Positions 1 through 8,800 of a stretch of DNA of 23,450 nt are shown piece by piece. The notes beneath the pieces were generated by a model that worked only from the letters and a program-made list of their open reading frames with translations, was not told the origin of the DNA and did not search any database. Position numbers and translations under genes: made by a program. How positions within the stretch are numbered: the first letter of the stretch is position 1; each line of letters opens with the position of its first letter. Source of the DNA: a virus; IMG/VR virus record IMGVR_UViG_3300042319_002983, positions 1 to 23,450 of that record; one strand, 5' to 3'.

Positions 1-260
1 CCGACACCGGTACCTACAACGCCATGACCGACGGCGCCGTCGATGTGCCCGCGCGGGTGATGGTGGACGAAGCGCAGCAGCTGGTCGGCGACTTCTCGCG
101 GATCCCTGGCAAGACCGCCAGCATCACCCTGCTGCGCGCCGATGTGCCCAGCCCGGCGCGGGGTGCGCGCGTCACGGTCGATGGCGTGGTGTGGGAGCTC
201 GATACCTCGATCAGCCAGGACACCGGCAGCACGGTGTGGGAGGCAGCCCGTGTCTACTGA
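1..260 (+). CDS. Head-tail connector/joining protein, 5'-truncated by the window
   Basis: The reading frame is open from the left edge (codons start at base 3), and an internal ATG lies at base 24, so this is the C-terminal part of a longer protein. About 85 residues are visible, with a beta-rich ending that includes VTVDGVVWELD. Small proteins of this kind sit just upstream of tail genes in lambda-like siphoviruses (gpFII-type head-tail joining proteins that bind the neck). The gene overlaps the next start by 11 bases, which fits co-translation in a late structural operon. The family call is inferred from size, position and general sequence character, and no diagnostic motif is visible. It could instead be another small neck or minor tail protein. 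Confidence 0.55.
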   Translation, partial: DTGTYNAMTDGAVDVPARVMVDEAQQLVGDFSRIPGKTASITLLRADVPSPARGARVTVDGVVWELDTSISQDTGSTVWEAARVY

Positions 261-717
261 GCCGCTGAGCTACCGCCTGCTCGAAGCCCTGCAAACGCAG
301 CTGCAGACGATCACCGTCGCCAACGGTTTCCGCACGGAGCTGGGTGGGGACATCCGGCTTGAGGACTACAGCCTCGAAGACCTTGGCGCCGACATCGGCC
401 TTCGCGCCTATGTGTACGCGACGGAACTGACTCGCGATTCCGAAGGCAGCAGCACCCGCATCAAGAAAGACAGCGAAACCGTGCTGATTGACGCGATCGT
501 TCCCACCACCACAGGCACTGGCCAGCTGGTCGCGCACCGCACGCTCGCCGACCTGCGCCGCGCGCTTGACCAGGACGAGCGCCAGTGGCTGGGCGAAGGC
601 CTCGGCCGCATCGAAATCGAAACGCAGCGCATTGAACTGCGCCCGGCTGGTCTGCGCCTGATCGTTGTGCAGCTGGGTTTGTCCGTGCTGCTGAGCGAAA
701 CCGTACCCCGCACCTAA
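250..717 (+). CDS. Tail terminator/completion-like protein
   Basis: This encodes 155 residues from GTG at 250, preceded by GGGAGG at 238-243 at ideal spacing. An upstream in-frame ATG at 142 would add 36 arginine-rich residues that read as a shadow of the preceding gene, so it was not chosen. The protein is mixed alpha/beta with a helical N-terminus (LLEALQTQLQTI) and a conserved-looking core of alternating hydrophobics. Its place directly before the major tail protein matches the tail terminator (gpU-like) slot of siphoviruses, whose product caps the growing tail tube and docks it to the neck. Function is inferred from synteny and size (gpU-like proteins run about 130-160 residues). I do not recognise a specific family signature. 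Confidence 0.65.
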   Translation: MSTEPLSYRLLEALQTQLQTITVANGFRTELGGDIRLEDYSLEDLGADIGLRAYVYATELTRDSEGSSTRIKKDSETVLIDAIVPTTTGTGQLVAHRTLADLRRALDQDERQWLGEGLGRIEIETQRIELRPAGLRLIVVQLGLSVLLSETVPRT

Positions 718-783
718 CCCGCATGCGCTGCACTCGCAGCCCAACCCCGCCACCCGGCGGAATCACCACAAGGAAACGTAGCA

Positions 784-1572
784 ATGGCAACGGTCAAAGT
801 GCGCCAGTACGCCGGGGATATCCGGCTCTGGGAAATCGGCGAGGATGGTGCCCGCATCCCTGTCATTCCGGAGCCGGCAGATCCGGACGGTAACCAGCCC
901 GTCGAAACCACTTCCTTCAGCTTCAGCTATGAGGCCGGTGAACAGCAGCAGGTGCTGAGTGCCCGCCGCGGTGCGCGCTATCAGCAGCCGGTGCTGAGCC
1001 GCACCCTGCCGGGTGTGACCAGCGCGACCATCACGCTCGCCGAACAACCGCCGCTGATCCTGGCTCGCATGTTGTTCGGCGAGGGCAGCACGGCCACGGT
1101 CACGGCTGGTTCGGTGACGGATGCGAACTTCACCGTGACGGCGACCGACGTGCCGCTGCAGCTGCCGCACCGCATGCTGCTGGCCTCGCCCGCGCCGACC
1201 GTCGAAAAGGGTGTCGCCACGCTGGTCGCTGGCACCGACTACACCATCGACCTGCGCCGCGGGCAGATCCTGCCGCTGCCGGGTGGCGATATCGAAGCTG
1301 ATGACGTTCTGGTGTTGAACTACAGCTACGCGGCCCATGTGTCCACGTCGATCGTGGGCGGCGCCGTGCCGACCAAGGACTTCTACATCACGGGCGACAT
1401 GGAAGACCGCAACAACGCCGAGAACGGTGAGCTGCGCCTGCCCAAGGTCAGCCTCACCACCGACGGCGAGGTCGACTGGCTGGCGGTCGAGCCCATCACC
1501 GTGACCCTGACCGGCCCCTGCATCGTGGCCGATGGCGAGACGGCGCCCTACACCTTCGTCGCCTACAAGTAA
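784..1572 (+). CDS. Major tail (tube) protein
   Basis: This is a 262-residue protein starting at ATG 784, behind an AAGGAAA ribosome-binding site about seven bases upstream. It is predicted to be the tube subunit that polymerises around the tape measure. The sequence is beta-rich, with many V/T/S strands and few cysteines, and includes paired motifs such as GTDYTIDLRRGQILPLPGG and VLVLNYSYA that resemble Ig-like strand repeats in tail proteins. It precedes a gpZ-like gene and the tape measure, the classic place for the major tail protein. A strong 11-bp inverted repeat lies just after its stop, suggesting transcript punctuation that could raise its expression relative to downstream genes. The assignment rests on order, length and composition. 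Confidence 0.75.
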   Translation: MATVKVRQYAGDIRLWEIGEDGARIPVIPEPADPDGNQPVETTSFSFSYEAGEQQQVLSARRGARYQQPVLSRTLPGVTSATITLAEQPPLILARMLFGEGSTATVTAGSVTDANFTVTATDVPLQLPHRMLLASPAPTVEKGVATLVAGTDYTIDLRRGQILPLPGGDIEADDVLVLNYSYAAHVSTSIVGGAVPTKDFYITGDMEDRNNAENGELRLPKVSLTTDGEVDWLAVEPITVTLTGPCIVADGETAPYTFVAYK

Positions 1573-1594
1573 CACCCGCCCCACTGCACCACCA

Positions 1595-1620
1595 CCCCGC
1601 ACGCCGCCTGGCGTGCGGGG
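1595..1620 (+). terminator. Strong GC hairpin after the major tail gene (partial terminator or mRNA stabiliser)
   Basis: A perfect 11-bp inverted repeat (CCCCGCACGCC / GGCGTGCGGGG) encloses a four-base loop, 22 bases after the major-tail stop. No T-run follows, so it is not a canonical intrinsic terminator. It may attenuate read-through or protect the 3' end of an abundant major-tail transcript. Confidence 0.5.
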
Positions 1621-1644
1621 CCCTATCCTCACCGCAGGGCGACC

Positions 1645-2265
1645 ATGAGCCGCAATTCCTTCGTCGTCGCGTCCGATGCGCTGGTGCGCTTGTCGCAGCG
1701 CCTGGCCGACAAGCCCAAGCAAGTGGAGCGCGCACGCACGCGCGCCCTGGGCACCCTGCGGCGCCGCCTGCCTGTTGTGGCGGGGCGGCTTGCAACTGAA
1801 ACGGTTCTGAACGTTCGGCCGGCGGCGATCCGCGGGCTGCTGACGGTGAAGTCGCGCGGCAACGATTCGGTGATCTTGAGCGGCATCGACAAGCGGATCC
1901 CGCTGAAGGACTTCATTGGCACCCGCTGGGGTGGGCCGAAGTCGCCAGGCGTCACCATCCAGAAGTGGAAGGACGCACCGGCCGAGGTGTACGACGCCGC
2001 CCGCGCCCGCAGCAAGGGCGGGCTGGCCGTGGGCGGCGCGTTCTTCGTCAAGGGCCGCGGCCTGCGCGGTGGCGTGTGGCAGCGCTTGGACAAGATCACC
2101 CGCACCGCCACCGGCCGAATCCGCCAAGTGGCCACGCCGCGCACCGGCCCGAGCTTCGCCACGGCCCTTGCCGACGGCAAGCACGGCGACATCATCCCGC
2201 GCCTGGCCGAAGAGGCCCGCGGCATCCTCGGCGCCGAAGTCGCGCGCCTGACCAAGGGGCTCTGA
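1645..2265 (+). CDS. Minor tail protein, gpZ-like
   Basis: This is a 206-residue, strongly basic protein from ATG 1645 with an AGGGCG ribosome-binding site. It resembles the prophage minor tail protein Z family (lambda gpZ, about 192 residues), which acts at tail completion near the head-proximal end. The visible family-like pattern is an N-terminal Arg/Lys-rich helix, a middle ISGIDKRIPL-type turn (SGIDKRIPLKDF, about residues 80-91), a GxT/GV-like strand (SPGVTIQKWK), and a GGAFFVKGRG stretch. Its position between the major tail protein and the tape measure is unusual for gpZ, which normally precedes the major tail gene. This slot usually holds tail assembly chaperones. The stop is one base before the tape-measure start. 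Confidence 0.6.
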   Translation: MSRNSFVVASDALVRLSQRLADKPKQVERARTRALGTLRRRLPVVAGRLATETVLNVRPAAIRGLLTVKSRGNDSVILSGIDKRIPLKDFIGTRWGGPKSPGVTIQKWKDAPAEVYDAARARSKGGLAVGGAFFVKGRGLRGGVWQRLDKITRTATGRIRQVATPRTGPSFATALADGKHGDIIPRLAEEARGILGAEVARLTKGL

Positions 2266-2266
2266 C

Positions 2267-5200
2267 GTGGCTGCGCGGAATATCGAGATTCTTGAGGTAC
2301 AGCTCAAGGCCACGGGCGACGAAGAGGCGGACCGCCTCCGCAAGAGCATTCTCGAGCTGGCGAAATCTGGCGACGCTGCCGAAGAGGACATCTCCGGTTT
2401 TGTCGAGGCCTTGGACCGCCTGGCGAAGATTGACCGCGCGCTATCGTCTCTGACGAAGCTGCGCTCCGGACTGAGCGAGACGGCTGTCAATCTGGACAAA
2501 GCCCGCACCCGCGTGGCCGAGCTTGAGCGGGAGTTTGATAAGGCCGAAGAGCCCACCGCCAAGCTGCGCAAAGAGCTGGATAAAGCTCGCGCTTCAGTGC
2601 AAGAGCTTGTTAAGGAACAGAACCGCCAGACCGCCGAGCTCAACCGCAACGCGGGCGCCTTGGCGAAGGCCGGCATCGACACGGAAAAGCTCGGCGCCGC
2701 GCAGCGCCAGGTGCGGCAGGACATCACAGAACTGACCAACCGCTTCGGCACCTATGCGCAGCGCGTGCGCGAGGCCGGTGCCGGCAATGAGCGCCTGGCG
2801 AAGAGCACGCGCGAGCTTGGCGACTCGGCCAAGACGGCGCGCAGCGAGCTGGATCAAGTGCAGCTCGGCCTCGGCAAGATCGCCGCGGCGGCAGGCGCGG
2901 CGATTGTCGCGCTCAAGGGCCTGCAGTTCGGTGGCGACCTGGTCGGCGATGCGGCTGCGCTGCAGACCAGCTTGGCCGAAGTGCAGGCCATTGCCGGCGG
3001 CACGGCTGCGGAGTTCGCCTTGCTGCGCGATGCGGCGGAGACGGCGTCGGAAGAAACCGGTATTGCCATCGGCGACGTCACCGCGGGGCTGGGTGAGCTG
3101 GCTCGCGCGGGCTTTGATACGAAAGACACCATTGCCGCTCTGCGCCCTGCGCTGGACCTTGCGCAGGCCGGCAGCCTGGCGCTGAGCGAGGCGGTGGAGA
3201 TCACCACCACCACGCTGACGCAGTTTGGCGAGGGCGCCGATCAGGCCGGCCGCGTGGCGGATGTGCTGGCGCAGGCGGCGAACACCACGCAAAGCAGTGT
3301 GCAGGGCCTCGGCCGCTCGCTGGTCGACGTGGCGCCGCTGGCGCGGCAGCTCGATATCAGCTTTGAAGAGACGGTGGCGATCATCGGCAAGCTGGCGGAT
3401 GAAGGCTTCCGCGGCTCGCGCGCCGGTACCAGCCTGCGTGCTGCGTTCTCACAGCTGCTGGACCCGTCAACCAAGTTCCGCGAAGAGCTGGCCAAGCTCG
3501 GCATCACCAGCACCGACTTTACGACGGTGTTGGAACAGTTGTCAGAGAAAGGCATTGAAGGCCGCAACGCGATCCTGTCGCTAGGCCAAGAGGCCGCCCC
3601 TGCCATCCTCGCGTTGGCGGCCAAGGGCGCTCCAGCCATTCGAGAACTTACCAAGGAACTGCAGGAATCCGCGGGCGCTGCCGAGCTTGTGGCCGCCAAG
3701 ATTCGGGACACCTTGGGCAACGCCTTTGCTCGACTCAGCAACACTGCAGGCAACGCGATCAATGACCTGATCGATGGGCTGCTTAAGCCGCTGCAGGGGC
3801 TGCTTGAAGACGTCACCGCGCGGTTGGCTGCGTTCGCGAACAGCGAGGATTTCGAGAGGATCAAGGCGGGGCTGAGCACGGCGTTCCAGGAAGGCATTGA
3901 TCTGGTTCGCCAGCTGGTGGAAGCCGCAGATTTCGCATCTATCTCGGCCGAGGTTGAGCGATTCGCAAGTGAGTCGGGCACGAGCCTTGGTGAGCTCAAA
4001 GCCAGTATCGATTCAATCGTGGCCGCGTTCGAGGCGGTAGCCGCAGCTATCCGCGTCATCGTCAACGGCGTGCAGTCGGAGCTCGCGGGTATCCAACGGG
4101 AGTTCGTGCTTTTCCAGCGGCTGGCCAAAGAGGCTGAGCTTGCTCTGCTGCGGTACTCCTCGGTCTTCCGCGAGAACGCCGAGTTCCAGGTCAAGGTTCA
4201 GGGTGAAATCAACGAACTGCTGCGGCAAGAGGCGGTGCTCTCTGCCGATCGCCGCCGGGAGCTGGGCGAGCTGCAGACCGCGTCTGATGACTTCGCAGAC
4301 GCAGTCGGGCGCATTGGCGGCGAGATCCAGAAAACTGCTGAGCAGGGCAACCTGCTGCGCGGGCTCAAGACCATCATCAAGGGCGTGGCCGACGGCTTCC
4401 GAGAGGTCGGAACCGCGGTGGCTGAGGCTGCCCCGGAAATCGACCAACTTCCCATCGCGGTATCCGATGCGGCTACCTCGATCGAGGCCAGCAACACCCG
4501 CGCCGCCAAGAGTTTCGACGGTGTCGGGGCGTCGTCTGAGCGCGTCAAGGTGGCCGTGCTGCGCAACTATGAGCAGCTGACGCGGGAGCTTGAAGCTCGG
4601 GCGGATGAGTTGGCCCTGCAGATCGCGAGGGCGTTGGAGGCTGGCACAGACACCACCGCGCTTCAGCGCGAACTCGGCGAGGTAGAAGCCAGCCTGCAGC
4701 AGACTGGCCAGAAGGCCGACCAGGCGCGTCAGGCGCTGACCGGGCTGTCCGATTCCGGAGACCGCGCTGTGAACAGCCTCAACAAGATCACGCTTGCGGC
4801 CAAGGGCGCCAGCGGCAGCCTGGCGCAGGTCGGTGCCGAAGCTGAGCAAGCCTTCGGCAACATCGGCCAAGGCGCCAGCAAGGTCACCGGTGGCCCGCTG
4901 GATTCTCTCAATCAGAAGTTCCGCGAGGCGCGCGAGCGCGCTGCGGCGCTGGGTGAGGAGGCTTTGAAGGCCTTCGATGCGACGCTGCGGGTGGGTGACT
5001 CATTCAAGGGCACCGGGTTCAGCATTGAATCGTTCATGCAGCGAAGCATTGACCGCACCATCGAAGCCACGCGCGTGGCCGAGGATCTGGAGCGCACCTA
5101 TCGGCGCTCGGCCGATGCTGCGCAGAGCACGGCCGATGCCGCGAACAACATCGCCAAAGCCAACGTCCTGTCGCTGGAAGCCCAGCAGCGGGCCACGCTT

Positions 5201-5470
5201 GAACTGTCGCGACAGCAAGCGGAGCTGGAAGAGCGCAAGGCCACGGCTGCGCGGGAGACGGCGGACGGAATACGCGAGCAGGTGACGGCAACGCAGGCGC
5301 TTGCCGCTGCGCGCGCCGATATGCCCGCGGAGCGTATCGAGCTGGTAGCGCGCAATGAGCAGACGCCGGGCGGGGGGTTCATCGAAATCAGTGAATCGCA
5401 ATTCGATGTGGTGGCAGACAAGCTGTTGAGCAGGGTTGCGTCCACACGCCGCGGAGTACTCGCCCGATGA
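2267..5470 (+). CDS. Tail tape measure protein (TP901 family)
   Basis: This is a 1067-residue protein starting with GTG at 2267, one base after the previous stop, with AAGGGG upstream. It sets tail length and is extruded during DNA ejection. Residues about 55-200 form a long charged heptad-like coiled coil (LDKARTRVAELEREFDKAEE and similar). A small hydrophobic stretch (IAAAAGAAIVALKGL) lies near 205-219. Residues about 230-470 match the TP901 tape-measure core, with EETGIAIGDVTAGLGELARAGF, TTTLTQFG, the QAANTTQSSVQGLG motif and GFRGSRAGTSLRAAF. The C-terminal half has further helical, Gln/Ala/Glu-rich coiled coils. At the family's rough scaling of 0.15 nm per residue the tail would be about 160 nm (inference). 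It overlaps the next gene by ATGA. Confidence 0.93.
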   Translation: MAARNIEILEVQLKATGDEEADRLRKSILELAKSGDAAEEDISGFVEALDRLAKIDRALSSLTKLRSGLSETAVNLDKARTRVAELEREFDKAEEPTAKLRKELDKARASVQELVKEQNRQTAELNRNAGALAKAGIDTEKLGAAQRQVRQDITELTNRFGTYAQRVREAGAGNERLAKSTRELGDSAKTARSELDQVQLGLGKIAAAAGAAIVALKGLQFGGDLVGDAAALQTSLAEVQAIAGGTAAEFALLRDAAETASEETGIAIGDVTAGLGELARAGFDTKDTIAALRPALDLAQAGSLALSEAVEITTTTLTQFGEGADQAGRVADVLAQAANTTQSSVQGLGRSLVDVAPLARQLDISFEETVAIIGKLADEGFRGSRAGTSLRAAFSQLLDPSTKFREELAKLGITSTDFTTVLEQLSEKGIEGRNAILSLGQEAAPAILALAAKGAPAIRELTKELQESAGAAELVAAKIRDTLGNAFARLSNTAGNAINDLIDGLLKPLQGLLEDVTARLAAFANSEDFERIKAGLSTAFQEGIDLVRQLVEAADFASISAEVERFASESGTSLGELKASIDSIVAAFEAVAAAIRVIVNGVQSELAGIQREFVLFQRLAKEAELALLRYSSVFRENAEFQVKVQGEINELLRQEAVLSADRRRELGELQTASDDFADAVGRIGGEIQKTAEQGNLLRGLKTIIKGVADGFREVGTAVAEAAPEIDQLPIAVSDAATSIEASNTRAAKSFDGVGASSERVKVAVLRNYEQLTRELEARADELALQIARALEAGTDTTALQRELGEVEASLQQTGQKADQARQALTGLSDSGDRAVNSLNKITLAAKGASGSLAQVGAEAEQAFGNIGQGASKVTGGPLDSLNQKFREARERAAALGEEALKAFDATLRVGDSFKGTGFSIESFMQRSIDRTIEATRVAEDLERTYRRSADAAQSTADAANNIAKANVLSLEAQQRATLELSRQQAELEERKATAARETADGIREQVTATQALAAARADMPAERIELVARNEQTPGGGFIEISESQFDVVADKLLSRVASTRRGVLAR

Positions 5471-5895
5471 GCAGCCTAGCCGGCATCGCCCTACCCAACG
5501 ATATCGAGTGGCCGGATGAACACGAATGGTCGCCGGTCACGCAGCAGCTTGAAGTCAGCCTGAGCGGCGCGCTGGTGGTGGAAGAGTCGCTGCAGCTGGC
5601 CGGGCGGCCGATCACGCTGCGGAGCAATCAGGACGGCGACAAGTATTACTCCGTCGTCACCCACACCACGGTGCAGGCGCTGCGCGCGCTGGTAGACACG
5701 CCGCGCGGCCAGGCCGATGCGATGGCGCTGGTGCTGCCGGACGGGCGCACCACCACCGTGCTGTTCCGTGGCAGCGGCGCGGAGCGCTTCAGCGCCCGGC
5801 CGTGGAAACACATCGTGCCGGCCGAGGCCGGCGACCTCTACTTGATCGAGCTGCGGCTGCAGGCCGTGAGCGCCATCGTCACCCCGGAGCCCTGA
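5467..5895 (+). CDS. Small minor tail protein, distal-tail position
   Basis: This 142-residue protein starts at ATG 5467 inside the tape-measure stop (ATGA), so it is translationally coupled. The sequence is beta-rich with a conserved-looking opening (LPNDIEWPDEHEWSPVTQQLE), a QLAGRPITL strand, and a C-terminal IELRLQAV strand. Proteins directly downstream of the tape measure in siphoviruses form the distal tail or initiator complex (lambda gpM / Dit-like position), linking tube to tip. No signature secures the family, so the name is based on synteny. It is followed four bases later by a very large tail protein. Confidence 0.6.
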   Translation: MSSLAGIALPNDIEWPDEHEWSPVTQQLEVSLSGALVVEESLQLAGRPITLRSNQDGDKYYSVVTHTTVQALRALVDTPRGQADAMALVLPDGRTTTVLFRGSGAERFSARPWKHIVPAEAGDLYLIELRLQAVSAIVTPEP

Positions 5896-5899
5896 GCCC

Positions 5900-8800
5900 A
5901 TGCCCGACATCAAATTGCTACGCCCGCAGCGCCTCTCTGACAACCCGGACGGCGGTGGCCTGGCGACGGGTATCGAGATCGTTGACGGCCAGATCAACAA
6001 TCTGCTGGACGACAACAGCCGCATCGATCGAGTCAACGGTGACGTGAGCCTGCGGCCGTTCTTCGCGATCGCGGACACGGCCGATGCCACGACGTTTCTG
6101 GGCCTGCACTTCATCGTGAAATCGCCGCCGCTGGATCCGAATGTCAGCGTGGTGCTGTTCCCCAACACGCGCTGGGCGGATGAGCGCAGCGACGCGCGCA
6201 ATGCGGTGGAGCGCTACCTAGACCCCAGCGTGACCACGCGCATGCTGCCCTACGGCCGGCAGCTGGCCGGCCAACGCACGCTGCTGGTGTATCAGCGCGG
6301 CAATCTGCCCTTGCCGGACGTGGGCGAGGTGTACGTGCTGGCCAATGAGTCCGGCACGCAGCTCGAATACGTGCGGGTGCAGGCGGTGACCGACCGCGTG
6401 GAGTTGTTCACCAATGAGCGCGACCTGGAGTATCAGGTGCGCGTGATCACCATGACGCTGTCGCAGCCGCTGCAGCAAGAGTGGCCGGGCAGTGAGGTCA
6501 ACCCCCGGTTTACGCGCGACCCGGGCGGCTCTGTGCTGCGCGCTTCCAGTGTGTCGGATGCGGCGCGGTATTACGGCACGGTGCCGCTGGGCTTGGATGC
6601 CGACATCGGCGATCTCACCATCAAGCTGGGCACGGTGTTCGGCCAGGTGATTCCGGCGGCCGTGAGTGAGTCGGCGGTGACGGATGCGCCGGCCGGCGGG
6701 TCGGTGACGCAGGTGGCCAGCGCGGCGGCGGGCGTAGTGGTCGCCAGTGAGTCGATCCCGTTCAATTTGTCGGCCGTGAGCCGCGTGTACCGCACGCAGG
6801 TGGACTATCGGTGGGGCACGCTGGTGGTCACCTTTGTGGCCGCGTCGCAGACCACGATCTTTACGCAGCAGAGCGATGGCGGCTTTGTCGGTGCTGGGCC
6901 GAATGTGTCGTCCTACGTCGTGTCCGCCGATCGCGATAGCGGGTTGGTGTCGATCAGCATTACGGGCATCTTCGGCAGCGGCAACGTCGTGACCATCACT
7001 GCCACGCCTGCGGTGGAGATCAACCAAGCGTCGCTGAGCTACAACCAGCCGGTGACGGTCGGCACCCGCGGCACGGTGTACGTGGCCACCCTTGAACCGG
7101 TGCCCGGCCCTGGCAGCCTGAGCATCAGCTATCGCGCCGGTGGCCGCTGGTATGAGCTGCAGGACGATGGCAATGGCGTGCTGTCATCGTCGCCGGGCCT
7201 GGGCGTGGGTGCCATCAACTACGCCACCGGCACGGTGAGCGTCACCTTGGGCGCGCTGCCCGACGTGGGCAGCAGCATCATCTACGCGTGGTCGCAGCAG
7301 AGCACGTACGAGATCCGCACGCAGTCGATCGCCACACAGGTGCCCGAGGTCACGCTGCAGCTGGCCACGGGCTGCGAGCCCGGCACGCTGTCGATCGAGT
7401 GGGAAGCTGGCGGTGTGGCGAAGTCGGCCACGGACAACGGCGCCGGCGTGCTGACGGGTGACGCCACCGGCAATGTGCAGTACAGCAGCGGCGCGGTAGC
7501 GCTGCGGCCGACCGTGCTGCCGGATGACAGCACCGCGTTCGAGGTCGAGTATGAAGCGGCCGACGTCGAGACGGTCATCAGCAACCCGAGCAAGTCGGGC
7601 GCCACGATCACGCTGGATGCCGAAGAGGCCATCCGCGAGCGCAGCGTGCTGATCACCTACAGCCAGACGCGACAGCAGGGCCCGCTGCAGGTGAGCACCA
7701 CGCAGCAGCTGACGGACAACGGCGCCGGGCAGCTGGTGGATGCCGATGGCAACATCAAGGCCGGCAGTGCGGTGAACTACGGCACGGGTGAGATCACCTT
7801 CAACCCCGACTACACCGCCGTGACGCCAACGCTGAGCTACAGCGATTTCAGCCAGGGCCTGCCGGCGCGCACGGTAGACCCGAGTACCGGCTACTTTGCC
7901 GCGCAAGCGCAGTTCGGGGTGTGGCCGAGCGCCTGCGGCAATGAGATCACCGCGGTGGGCTTTCTGGACGGCAGCGCGGTGACGCTGCAGTACAAACCGG
8001 CCGGCGCCACCGACACCGCGCGCACGGCCAGCTTCCCCGCGCCGCCGATCCGCGTGCGGCTGAACCGCGGCACCGCCAATACCATCGTGCCCGGCAGCCT
8101 GCTGTTTGAGCTCGGCGGGGCGCGCTACGTGGACCGCAGCGGGCGCCTCGTTCGCGACCCCGGTGTATTGACGGGCGCGGGCCTCGATGCCGGCACCGTG
8201 AGCTACAGCAGCGGCGAGGCGGTCATCACCAGTTGGGCGGCCAACGTGGCCCCGGCGCTTAACGTGCGCGCCCTGCTGACGCAGGTACGGCCGCTGCCAC
8301 TGAATGTTGCCACGGGGCGCACGCCGGGCAGCCCGCTCCGGCCTGGCAGCTTCATTCTGCAGGCGAATCGATATTCCGACGGGGTGCTGCTGACGGGCGT
8401 GGCGGACCAGAATGGCCGCATCAGCACCGCCAGCATGCACGGCTACATCGATGCCACCACGGGCGTGTGGTCGGTGGCCTTCGGCGCCTGGGTGCTGGAC
8501 AGCAGCCTGACGCTCGATGACAAGGCCGAGCCCTGGTACAGCATCGATGCCGTCAACGAAGACGGCTACATCTGGCGGCCGATCGAAGCCACGCCGGGCA
8601 CGGTGCGTTTCAGCTGCGTGGTGCAGGTGGCGCTGCCGCTCGATGAGGCCATCATCGGGGTGAACCCGGTGCGCCTGCCGCAGGATGGTCGGGTGCAGAT
8701 CATCCGCCCCGGCAATACGCTGGTGATCCACGACACGCTGGGCGAGGCGCTGCCGAACCCGGCCGTGGCCGGCGCCGTCTACGACATGGGCCGCACGGGG

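Noticed and set aside
1573-2270. Programmed frameshift site as in lambda G/GT
   Set aside because: No convincing slippery heptamer with an overlapping alternative frame before the tape measure.
763-2751. 662-residue minus-strand open frame
   Set aside because: It spans several well-supported plus-strand tail genes, with low-complexity Arg/Ala/Gly/His composition typical of an antisense GC-rich shadow.
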